A stretch of DNA of 64,000 nt from Actinoallomurus liliacearum (lineage in GTDB: Bacteria > Actinomycetota > Actinomycetes > Streptosporangiales > Streptosporangiaceae), in the NCBI RefSeq assembly GCF_039542035.1, contig NZ_BAABHJ010000027.1:248001-312000 (forward strand). Direction: 5' to 3'. The position numbers were made by a program, and so were the translations under genes. Shown piece by piece: positions 24,629 through 32,689 of the stretch. Below the pieces are notes generated by a model, which worked only from the letters and a program-made list of their open reading frames with translations, was not told the DNA's origin and ran no database searches. Numbering within the stretch: the first letter of the stretch is position 1; the number at the start of each line of letters is the position of its first letter.

Positions 24629-24890
24629 CAGGCAGTTCCGGTTTGGCCGCAACCGCCATATTGCGCGGTATTACGACTAGGCGCTCATTCGTCCCGATGG
24701 AAACATCATCGGGAAGGCGATCGGCGAAGACCTCCGTCATATCCGTCCCGACGACAGCAATGTCGCCGTTACTTAGCTCCCATATATCCGGGCAGGTCTT
24801 GCCCTGACTGGTGTTACCGAGCTCCGCCGCAGATCGCCCGAGTCTGCGTGCGAACGTCGCGCTAGGATCCGCTATCCACCGTTTAGCCAT
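24621..24890 (-). CDS. Small conserved-looking protein upstream of DUF6879, 89 aa
   Basis: ATG 24890 is preceded by GGGAG at 6-nt spacing (MAKRWIADPSATFARRLGRS). The core CPDIWELSNGDIAVVGTDMT ends in ERLVVIPRNMAVAA. I associate this type of protein with the position directly before DUF6879 genes in other actinomycetes (recollection, not verified). Soluble, no catalytic motif. Coupled to the DUF6879 gene by overlap. Confidence 0.72.
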   Translation of the reverse strand: MAKRWIADPSATFARRLGRSAAELGNTSQGKTCPDIWELSNGDIAVVGTDMTEVFADRLPDDVSIGTNERLVVIPRNMAVAAKPELPDA

Positions 24891-25033
24891 TGCCGACTCC
24901 CTGACCTCTGCTACCGGCAGCATGCCACTCGGCGCTAGGGCCCGCAAGGCATGCGTTGACCCGAAAACGACATTACGTCAGGGTGTTTTTCGAGTGATTC
25001 CTTTCTCGGATCTCAACGAGCGGCGCAGAACAG

Positions 25034-25291
25034 TCAGTCGAGGCGAAGGCGGGCGAGCATTTCGGCGACCTCCTGGCTGTCTTCGCGGTCGACTCCGTAC
25101 ATCCTCATCCAGCGGTTGGAGGACCTCGGTGGCCGCATTCGTGTCCTCTTCTGCGAGCAGGAGCGTGCCGATGTCGCGGCGTAGCCCAAGGGCCATCTCC
25201 GAGACGTCGCCGTCCCGCGCGCGTACCTGGTCGAGCAGTTCGCGGAACTGACTCAGCGCCGCCGTCGCTCGCGACCCTAAGTTCACATCCC
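25034..25291 (-). pseudogene. Frameshifted C-terminal remnant of a TPR-type protein
   Basis: One minus-strand frame reads ALSQFRELLDQVRARDGDVS, LGLRRDIGTLLLAEEDTNAA, TEVLQP, like the tetratricopeptide tail of actinobacterial kinase- or regulator-type proteins. The following frame continues the same motif as MRMYGVDREDSQEVAEMLAR then LRLD and a stop at 25034-25036. The join requires a frame change near 25118. No start, kinase domain or upstream body is present. It is a decayed fragment within the AT-rich block. Confidence 0.55.
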
Positions 25292-25490
25292 GGCCTGGCT
25301 CGCCAGCCTCCTGGCTCGGTACCTCGCGCTTCGAAGAGGTCCAGCGAAGACCACTCGTCCAGCATGTCCGCAGACGCAACTCCGCAAAGCCTTGACGGAT
25401 GCCTTCATAGTGTCTGCGGCCCCCTGTAGGGCCGTCCCTCGTTTAGGATGCGGCCCGACGGGCTTCCGCCGATCAGCTCTGATCGCGGAC

Positions 25491-27421
25491 ATGCCCCCAC
25501 CCGCACGAGTTCTTCGTGCTGCTTGGGAGAAGTTCGTGACGGCGCTTCGGGTGCCTGCCGAGGGTCTGGTCAATTCAAAGATGGAACGGCGGCTTGCGGA
25601 GATCCTCGCCGAGCAGCTGAAGATGACGACGGGCAGGTACCCATCCCCCTCGGAGAAGAAGTCCTGGCCGCGTAGCCTGCCCGTGCTGGCGCGGGACCTC
25701 GTGGAGGCGGGTCTCGGCAAGGTCGAGATGCTCGTCGAGTACCAGCTTCCGCTGACCAGCAAGCGCGCTGACGTCGTGCTCGCGGGTATCGACGCGCGGA
25801 CCGGCGGTGACGCCTATGTCGTCGTCAAGCTGAAGCAGTGGAGCCAGGCCGAACTGTACGAGGACGACGAGAATCTGGTCCTCGTCGAGGGCTTCCACCG
25901 CCCCATCGGTCATCCCCTTCAAGTCCAGGGATATTGCGACTACATCGCCGACTTCGTCGCCCCCGTGAGCGAGCACTCGGAGGCGGTGCGGGGCGTGGCC
26001 TATCTCCACAACGCGGCCGACCTCGACGTGCAGGATCTCTTCGCGCTGGCCACCACCGAGCGCACCCGACTCTTCACGAAGACCCGACGCGGCGCCTTCC
26101 TCGAGTACCTGCGCGCACAGTTCGCTCCGGACAGCGGAGCCGGGGCCGCGGACAGGTTCCTCGACGGCGCGATACGCCCGTCGAAGCAACTGCTCAAGCT
26201 GGCAGCCGAGGAGATCAAGAACCGGGAGCAGTTCACCCTGCTCGACGAGCAGCGACTGGCGTACGAGATGGTGCAGCACGCGGTGCGGAAGGCTCGCCGG
26301 TCGGACACCAAAGAGGTCGTCATCGTCACCGGCGGGCCGGGCAGCGGCAAGAGCGTCATCGCCCTGTCCCTGCTGGGCGACCTGTCGCGACAGGGCTATT
26401 CGGTCCTGCACGCCACCGGGTCCCGGTCGTTCACGCAGACGATGCGCCGGCACGTCGGCAAGGGCTCGTCGCGGGTGAAGAACCTGTTCAAGTATTTCAA
26501 CAGCTTCATGGACGCGGAGCGGAACAGCCTCGACGTGCTCATCTGCGACGAGGCGCACCGTATCCGCGAAACGTCCGCGAACCGCTTCACGAAGGCGACG
26601 CAACGTACAGGCCGACCGCAGGTCGATGAGCTGATCGCCGCCGCACGCGTGCCGGTGTTCCTACTCGATGAGCACCAAGTGGTGAAGCCGAACGAGATCG
26701 GCACCGTGGAAGCGATCAAGTCCCATGCGGCCGCGATGGGCATCCAGGTGGAGCATGTCCCGCTCGACGGCCAGTTCCGGTGCGGCGGCAGCCGCAAGTA
26801 CGAGGAGTGGGTGCTCCGCCTGCTCGACCTGCAGCCCGGCGGCCCTGACGAATGGTCCGGCGACGACCACTTCGACGTGCGGCTCGCCGACTCGCCGTGG
26901 GAGATGGAGAACTTCCTGCGGGACAAGCTCAAGGACGGTTACTCCGCCCGGATATCCGCCGGATACTGCTGGCCGTGGAGCGATCCGGAACCCGACGGCC
27001 TGGTGAACGACGTCCATATCGGTGACTGGGCCAGGCCGTGGAACGTCAGGGCGAGCGGGCCGTCGGCATGGCACCGCCCAGCGCGCTGTGGGCGACCTTC
27101 GACGGAGGATTCGAGCAGGTCGGCTGCGTGTACACCGCACAGGGCTTCGAATACGACTGGTCGGGCGTCATCCTGGGCCCCGACATCGTCGCTCGCGACG
27201 GCCGGCTCGTCACCGTACGAGAGGCGAACGCCGACCCCGACCTCAAACGACGCGCCGTCACCGACGCGCAGTGTGAGCGGCACATCCGCAACATCTACAA
27301 GGTGCTACTGACACGCGGCATGATCGGCACGGTCATCTACGCGGTGGATCCGCAGACGCAGGCGGTCCTCGCCGAGTTGCTCGCACGAAACGAGCAAGGA
27401 CGATCACATCACGGCGTATGA
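25491..27421 (+). pseudogene. DUF2075 nuclease-helicase, frameshifted near its C-terminus
   Basis: From ATG 25491 (a TTG at 25392 is also in frame) the protein starts with a PD-(D/E)xK-like domain (MLVEYQLPLTSKRADVVLAG, then VVVKLKQWSQ). A helicase core follows: Walker A GGPGSGKS at residues 281-288, Walker B LICDEAH ending 353-356, and VFLLDEHQVVKPNEIG. After GDWARPWN (about 27040) the frame loses homology, and the +2 frame takes over with GERAVGMAPPSALWATF, QVGCVYTAQGFEYDWSG and a normal end at 27421. One missing base around 27046-27052 (a GGG run) explains it. The expected Glu of the ELKQW motif is Lys113. Proteins of this family are DNA/RNA helicases often near defence genes. Probably inactive unless the frameshift is an assembly error. 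Confidence 0.78.
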
Positions 27422-27737
27422 ATCGTCGTGATTGTCCGCTTAATTCTCGGGGCGGTGGTTCGGGGCCGTACCGTTCGCTCGGAAAAGCTCTGTCTGCGGT
27501 GGTCGTTTGTAGGCTTACATCCCCTTCTCGAAGCATGGTTGCCGAGCATTCCGTACGTCGCGGCCCGGCGGACCGTTGACGTAGCCGAAGCCGCGTCGCC
27601 GAGCGCGGCCGATTCCGGCCGCAGAGTGGTGCGCGCATTGCCCCGCGCGCTTACGGCACGCATACTCCTGGAGATGTGCGCTTACCGTCCGAAGCCACAT
27701 ATAACCGGAGCGTAGACGAGACGATCGAGGTGTGACC
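27422..27737. other. Gene-free stretch, 316 bp
   Basis: I see no supported gene. An open plus-strand frame here (27428-27715) lacks a Shine-Dalgarno site and recognisable domains. The right end (CATATAACC near 27698, GAGGTG at 27727) presumably holds the promoter and ribosome-binding site of the next gene. Confidence 0.5.
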
Positions 27738-28271
27738 ATGAGGATCACCAGAGGAGCGGCCGCCGCGACCGCGATAGGCCTGGCCGCCACGGCACCCGTA
27801 TTAGTGGAGATGGCCCCGGCCGCGCACGCCGTCGGGTTGGACCAGGTCTGCACGCTCAGCGAGGTCGTCACCTACAGTCCGCCGCTGACCACCAGCCCGC
27901 AGACGGTGACGTTCACCGTGAGCGGCCAACTGTTCAACTGCACCAGCAGTTCGGCCCCCACCGGCTACTACGCCGAATCGGGTACCGCGTCGGGCGCGAC
28001 GTGCACCAGCGTGCTGTCCGCGGGCAGCGGCACCCGGGTGTTCCATTGGAACAACAGCGCTCTCGCACCGAGCACGTTCTCCTACAACAGGGTCGTCAGC
28101 CGGGTCAACGGCAACATCGTCGTCACGGCCCTGGGCGCGATCACCTCAGGAACGTTCACCCCTGACCCGACGAAGTCGGTGGGCACCGGGCTGGAGCCGG
28201 ACCTGACCGCCTGTGGCACCACAGGAGTCTCCCAGCTCACCGACGTAGGGACCGTGACCATCGGCCTCTGA
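27738..28271 (+). CDS. Secreted protein of unknown function, 177 aa
   Basis: ATG 27738 has GAGG at 7-nt spacing. A GTG two codons upstream is less likely. The signal peptide MRITRGAAAATAIGLAATAP ends near PAAHA. The mature part is Thr/Ser/Gly-rich beta-type sequence with VCTLSEVVTYSPPLTTSPQT, FNCTSSSAPTGYY, ATCTSVLSAGSGTRVFHWNN and DLTACGTTGVSQLTDVGTVT. Four Cys could make two disulfides. It resembles small secreted actinomycete proteins without known role. Confidence 0.75.
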   Translation: MRITRGAAAATAIGLAATAPVLVEMAPAAHAVGLDQVCTLSEVVTYSPPLTTSPQTVTFTVSGQLFNCTSSSAPTGYYAESGTASGATCTSVLSAGSGTRVFHWNNSALAPSTFSYNRVVSRVNGNIVVTALGAITSGTFTPDPTKSVGTGLEPDLTACGTTGVSQLTDVGTVTIGL

Positions 28272-28390
28272 CTCCGTACCCATCGCCGGCCCCTCATCGA
28301 AGTGATGGACCTGGCAGTGCTCCCGGCCGCTGCGCGTTCCGGTCACCGTTGCGTAGGATCTCCGGCGGTCACCGGAACGTGGGAGATGCG

Positions 28391-28936
28391 ATGGCGATCG
28401 AGTGGACCACGTTGGTCGCGACGGGCAGCGGCGCGGTCATCGCCCTCGCCGGCACCGTGCTGAACGACCACCTGCGCGACCGCCGCGAGACCCGCCGTAG
28501 CGGCCGGACCCGAGCGCGTGACCTGTACGTCGAGTTCATCGTCGCGGCGGGCGCCTGCCACACCCGCCTGCGGCGGATCGCGCAGGAGCCCGGCGGACAG
28601 CCGGACCTGGACGCGGCCACCCGGGAGGCACTGGTCGAGGCCGGGATCCACCAGATCAGGGAACGCCTCTTCATCGACGCCAGCGAGAACGTGGCCGCCG
28701 CCGGTCAGGCCCTGTACGAGCGGCTCCGCGACCTACGACGAGCCGTCGCCGGAGGCGCCTCCTGGTCATCCCGAGATTTCCACGACGTCTACCACCCCTA
28801 CCTCGACGCCGCGTGGCATTATCGGGCGGCCGTGCGGAGGGAACTCGGCTCGACGCCTTTCGCGCCCTCTGTCTTCGGCTGGGTCACTCTTAACGGCGCG
28901 GCGACCTGCCCCGTCTGTCAGAGCATCGCGACCTGA
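28391..28936 (+). CDS. Membrane-anchored hypothetical protein, 181 aa
   Basis: ATG 28391 is preceded by GGGAGATGCG. One N-terminal helix (WTTLVATGSGAVIALAGTVL) is followed by a basic stretch NDHLRDRRETRRSGRTRARD and a long helical cytosolic region (LYVEFIVAAGACHTRLRRIA, LYERLRDLRRAVAGG, HPYLDAAWHYRAAVRREL). Single-helix, coiled proteins of this type are frequent orphans in actinomycetes. No function can be assigned. Confidence 0.7.
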   Translation: MAIEWTTLVATGSGAVIALAGTVLNDHLRDRRETRRSGRTRARDLYVEFIVAAGACHTRLRRIAQEPGGQPDLDAATREALVEAGIHQIRERLFIDASENVAAAGQALYERLRDLRRAVAGGASWSSRDFHDVYHPYLDAAWHYRAAVRRELGSTPFAPSVFGWVTLNGAATCPVCQSIAT

Positions 28937-28990
28937 CCTCGTTGTCAGCCCCCTCCGGGAATCGACCGGCCTGCGAAACTCTCTGGAGGG

Positions 28991-29033
28991 TCACTGGCGT
29001 CCGCTGCCACCTATGAGCAGCGGACGCCAGTGA
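28991..29033. terminator. Perfect 17-bp hairpin between the membrane-anchored protein gene and the SUKH gene
   Basis: The arm TCACTGGCGTCCGCTGC (28991-29007) and its exact complement (29017-29033) enclose a 9-nt loop. It lies 55 bp after one stop and 42 bp before the next start. Terminator is the simplest reading, but it could also sit in the leader of the SUKH mRNA. Confidence 0.6.
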
Positions 29034-29074
29034 TGGTCCTCAGGGGCTTCAAGCCACGGCAGAAAGGCACTTCC

Positions 29075-29647
29075 ATGGCAATGCCCCTGGACCGGCTGCT
29101 GCAGATCGTGGTGCCGCCGTCGATCGCTGCCCGGCACCACCGGGACTGGGCTGCTGCGGAGGAACGTCTTGGCCGACCGCTGCCGCAGGACTACAAGGAC
29201 CTCATAGACGTCTACGGTGGCGGCAGTTTCGATGGCCATGTGGGGCTTCTGGCGCCACCACCCACCCGCGTCGGCAGCGATCTCGCGGAATACAACGACG
29301 GCTACATGGATGACCTGACGAACCTGTGGGCCATTACGGAGAACCGTCCGGCCAGCCTGGCGGGAGAGGGCCTGCTCGTCGTGTGGGCGGACACGATCGA
29401 CGCGGATTCCCTCAACTGGCTTGTGAAGCCCGGTCAGTCTCCGCAGGACTGGGCGGTCGCGGTGCTCGACGCCGATCTCGGTGAATGCGAGCTCTATCCG
29501 ATGACGTGCGCCGAGTTCCTGGCCGGTCTGTTCTCCGAGGAGATCACCTCCCGGATCCTCTCCCACCACCTGAGTTCGGAAGGCCACACGTTCCGCTCCT
29601 ACCCGCTCAATCAGGGGCAGTCCTTCTCACCTTCGTCGCAGCGTTGA
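29075..29647 (+). CDS. SMI1/KNR4 (SUKH) family protein
   Basis: 190 aa from ATG 29075 with AGAAAGG upstream. The SUKH core shows WAAAEERLGRPLPQDYKDLI, DVYGGGSFDGHVGLL, a central LTNLWAITENRP region and LLVVWADTIDADSLNWLVKP, ending with CELYPMTCAEFLAGLFSEEI. SUKH proteins are best known as immunity proteins against polymorphic toxins. No toxin gene (RHS, WXG100, LXG or nuclease tail) is visible nearby, so this is an orphan immunity or housekeeping member. It is the last plus-strand gene before the glycosidase island. Confidence 0.8.
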   Translation: MAMPLDRLLQIVVPPSIAARHHRDWAAAEERLGRPLPQDYKDLIDVYGGGSFDGHVGLLAPPPTRVGSDLAEYNDGYMDDLTNLWAITENRPASLAGEGLLVVWADTIDADSLNWLVKPGQSPQDWAVAVLDADLGECELYPMTCAEFLAGLFSEEITSRILSHHLSSEGHTFRSYPLNQGQSFSPSSQR

Positions 29648-29929
29648 CGGTCCCAGCAGGGATCTCCCGACGGCGGACCCCGGGGAGAGGCTGATCCCTG
29701 GCGGACACTGCCGCTAGAAGACAGCGATCGCCAGTGGATTCCAACGGCGGCGTCTCCTGGTCGGACTCTGCCGTCGCTGTTGTCACCTTGACGCCGCCGT
29801 GGACCTGGGTCGGTCCTTTTCGTTCCGTTCGCACCGGCGATGGCGACGGCAATGACGGGTCGCAGGGGCGGCCCCCTGCGGGGCCGCCCACCTTCCGACG
29901 CGAGGAGGGCGGGCGGTCCCGTGCCGGGG

Positions 29930-32593
29930 TCAGCTTCCGGCGGTGAAGGTGACGGGGCCGGAGCCGGTCTTGTAGACCGTGCGGCCGGCGGTCTGGCCGA
30001 CGTAGTCGGCCGCGCCCTTGACCTTGACCTTGCCGGTGGTGGGCAGGTCGATCTCCGCGGTCACGTTGACCGGGACGTCGACGGACACGGTGATCTTGCC
30101 GCCGGACCGGTGCCAGGACACGTGGACGTCGCCGCGCTGGGTCGGGACCGTGCCGGAGGCCGAGGTCAGGCCGGAGGCCGGCGGGCGTACCCGGATGGCC
30201 GCCGCGCCGGGCGCGGTGACCGCGACGCCGAGCAGGTCCTGCTGGACGTCGATCACCGGGGAGGCGCCCCAGCCGTGCGACAGGCTGTCGCCGGTCTCCG
30301 GGGCCTCCCACGACTCCCACGTGAACGTGCCGCCGGACGCCAGGATTCTGCCGTAGCCGAGGCCGTTCGGGTCGGTGAGGCGGGTGACGAGGTCGTCCGG
30401 GCGGTCGGCCAGGGCGGCCATCAGCCAGTGGACGGTCATCGGGCTCATCTGCAGACCGAGGCTCGCCACGTAGTCGCCGACCTTGGGGTCGGACGTGAGG
30501 CCGAACGCGACCGCGTAGGCGTTGGCGATCTGTGAGGCGTGCGTGCTCTGCGAGCCGTCGGATTCCAGGCCGTCGATGTAGACGCCGTCCGCGCGGCGCA
30601 GCCTGCCGTTGATCGCGGTGGTCAACGTGGCGGCGTCGCGCTCGTACGCCGACGGGTCCTTGCCGAGCGCCTTCGACGCGCGGGCGGTGGCGTTCAGCAC
30701 GTCGACCGCGAGCTCGTTCACCGTCGTACGGGCCACCGCCGCAGTGTCGTAGCCGTACCGGTTCGGCCAGTCGATGATGCCGTTCAGGTACGAGCCGGAG
30801 CCGCCGGCCAGCTTGGTGACCAGGCCCGTCGACGGGTCGATGTAGCGGCGGACGTAGTCCGCCACCGCCGTCATGACCGGGTAGGACTGACTCAACGTCC
30901 CGGTGTCGCCGGACTGGAGGTAGTACTCCCACACCCAGCCGGGGAACATCTCGGTGTAGTCCGGGATGTCGCGCTTGCCGTCGCCGTTCGGGTAGACGGC
31001 GTTCAGCCGGCCGTCCGTCCAGTAGCGGGTCTGCGACTGGACGAACTCGCGGATCGCCTTGCGGGTGAGGCGGCGTTCGCCCCAACCGGACATGGTGGCG
31101 AGGGAGATGTCGACCGAGTCGCCGAGGAACTGTCCCTTCTCCCGGGTCGGGGTGTCGAGGAACTGCTCCTGTGAGTCGTACAGCGCCGACCGCTGCATCA
31201 GGTCGTACACCGCGTTCACGGCGCTGTTGGAGGTGCGCAGCCGGGTCTTGGACGGCACGGCGGTGTGCTGGACGACGGCGCTGATGTCGTCGGCGGGCAC
31301 GTCCGCGTTGATCTGCAGGTAGCGGAAGCCCTCGTACGTGTAGTAGCGGACCGTCTGGTCGCCGTCCCGCTCGGTGTAGCCGTAGGTCAGGTCGGTGGTC
31401 TGGTTGTCGTGCTTGGAGTTGGAGACCGTGCCGTCGGCGGCGAGAAGGTAGCCGGCGGTCATCGTCACCGCCGTGTCCTTGGACCCGTCGCGGAGGCGGA
31501 CGACCGGCACGGCCGGGATGATCTTGCCGAAGTCGGCGACGACCGCGCCGGAGGCCAGCTTGGTCACCTTGACCGGGTGGACCGTCTCGTGAGCGAGCGC
31601 GGACTCCTGGTCCTGGAGGTGGGTGAAGACGCCGGCCGGGTGCGCGCCGACGACCTGCGGCGCGGCCCAGGCGGAGTCGTCGAAGCCGGCCTTGTCCCAG
31701 CCGAGCGGCTCGGTGGTGCCGTCGATGTCCTCGATGTAGTCGCGGCCGTCGCCGTTGCGGTACTTCGTCGTCTTCCAGTTGGCGCGGGCGACCTTCCAGG
31801 AGTCGTCGGTGACGATCACCTGCCGCGTGCCGTCGGCGTGGTCGACGACGACGCGCATCAGCAGGCCGGGCTCGCCGGACGGGCGGCCCTGGCCTGCGCC
31901 GTACCAGTGGTACAGCGCGCCGACGGCCGCCGTCTCCCCCGGCTTGAGCAGGCGGGTGATGTCGACCGCCTTGTAATAGCCCTCGCCCGGGTAGGAGAAC
32001 GCCGCGCCGCGGTCGACGAGCCTGCCGTTGACGTGCAGGTCGTACTGCTGGCTCGCGGCGACGTAGGCACGGGCGCGGACGATCGGGCTGCGGCCGACCG
32101 CGAACTCCTTGCGGGCGTAGGTGTAGTCGTCCTTCTCCCCCGTCGTGCGGCGGATCCAGCTCGCCTGCCAGTCGGCGTCCGCGAGGCCGGTGTCGAACGC
32201 GGCGGGCTTCGCCCAGGGCGAGGCCGCGCCGGTGCGGTCCCAGGTGCGGACGGTCCAGGTGAAGCTCGTCCCGTGCGGCAGGGTGGTCGGCCCGGCGACG
32301 TACGACTCCTGGGAGGAGCCGACCTTGCCGCTGTCCCAGACGGTCCGGTCGCCCTGGGCGACCTTGATCTCGTACGCGGTCTGGACCTCGCCGGGGTCGA
32401 CGTCGCGGGGCAGCCAGCCGAAGGCGGGGCCGCCCTCGACGTTCAGCGGCCGGGTCTGGTCGCCGACGGTCAGACGCGTCGGGGCCTGGGGTGCGTGGTT
32501 CGCGCCGGCCCAGGCCGGTGCGGGCATCAGCGCGGCCACCGCGGTGGTCGCCGCTCCGGCGGCCGTCAGGGCCGTCAGGAAACGCCTTCTCAT
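29930..32593 (-). CDS. Alpha-L-rhamnosidase, GH78 (copy A, last gene of the island)
   Basis: 887 aa, ATG with AGGAGG upstream. The N-terminus RRRFLTALTAAGAATTAVAA is a Tat-like signal ending near APAWA. Domains in order: a fibronectin-like N-domain (AYEIKVAQGDRTVWDSGKVG), the rhamnosidase N-terminal beta domain (DYTYARKEFAVGRSPIVRAR, YNLHVNGR-like region), the (alpha/alpha)6 catalytic domain with FLDTPTREKGQFLGDSVDIS, and a C-terminal beta domain. TWESWEAPETGDSLSHGWG carries the second acidic site. It releases terminal L-rhamnose outside the cell. The hairpin at 32659-32678 separates it from the preceding operon, so it probably has its own promoter. Confidence 0.92.
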   Translation of the reverse strand: MRRRFLTALTAAGAATTAVAALMPAPAWAGANHAPQAPTRLTVGDQTRPLNVEGGPAFGWLPRDVDPGEVQTAYEIKVAQGDRTVWDSGKVGSSQESYVAGPTTLPHGTSFTWTVRTWDRTGAASPWAKPAAFDTGLADADWQASWIRRTTGEKDDYTYARKEFAVGRSPIVRARAYVAASQQYDLHVNGRLVDRGAAFSYPGEGYYKAVDITRLLKPGETAAVGALYHWYGAGQGRPSGEPGLLMRVVVDHADGTRQVIVTDDSWKVARANWKTTKYRNGDGRDYIEDIDGTTEPLGWDKAGFDDSAWAAPQVVGAHPAGVFTHLQDQESALAHETVHPVKVTKLASGAVVADFGKIIPAVPVVRLRDGSKDTAVTMTAGYLLAADGTVSNSKHDNQTTDLTYGYTERDGDQTVRYYTYEGFRYLQINADVPADDISAVVQHTAVPSKTRLRTSNSAVNAVYDLMQRSALYDSQEQFLDTPTREKGQFLGDSVDISLATMSGWGERRLTRKAIREFVQSQTRYWTDGRLNAVYPNGDGKRDIPDYTEMFPGWVWEYYLQSGDTGTLSQSYPVMTAVADYVRRYIDPSTGLVTKLAGGSGSYLNGIIDWPNRYGYDTAAVARTTVNELAVDVLNATARASKALGKDPSAYERDAATLTTAINGRLRRADGVYIDGLESDGSQSTHASQIANAYAVAFGLTSDPKVGDYVASLGLQMSPMTVHWLMAALADRPDDLVTRLTDPNGLGYGRILASGGTFTWESWEAPETGDSLSHGWGASPVIDVQQDLLGVAVTAPGAAAIRVRPPASGLTSASGTVPTQRGDVHVSWHRSGGKITVSVDVPVNVTAEIDLPTTGKVKVKGAADYVGQTAGRTVYKTGSGPVTFTAGS

Positions 32594-32658
32594 CGTGACT
32601 TCCTCCTTGCGAACACACGGCCGGCCGGCCGCTGTGGTCCTGGTGGTGCGCCGCTCCC

Positions 32659-32678
32659 CTCCCGCGTCCAGGCGGGAG
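32659..32678 (-). terminator. Hairpin between two GH78 genes
   Basis: CTCCCGC / GCGGGAG with a 6-nt loop, 11 bp after the stop of the GH78 copy B gene. Confidence 0.5.
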
Positions 32679-32689
32679 CCGCGCTCGGG

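Noticed and set aside
21500..27400. Integrative element or prophage
   Set aside because: The block is AT-richer and contains broken genes, but I see no integrase, recombinase, replication gene, tRNA attachment site or direct repeats at its ends.
27428..27715. 95-codon open frame in the gap before the secreted protein
   Set aside because: No ribosome-binding site, no conserved motif, and mixed composition. More likely intergenic.
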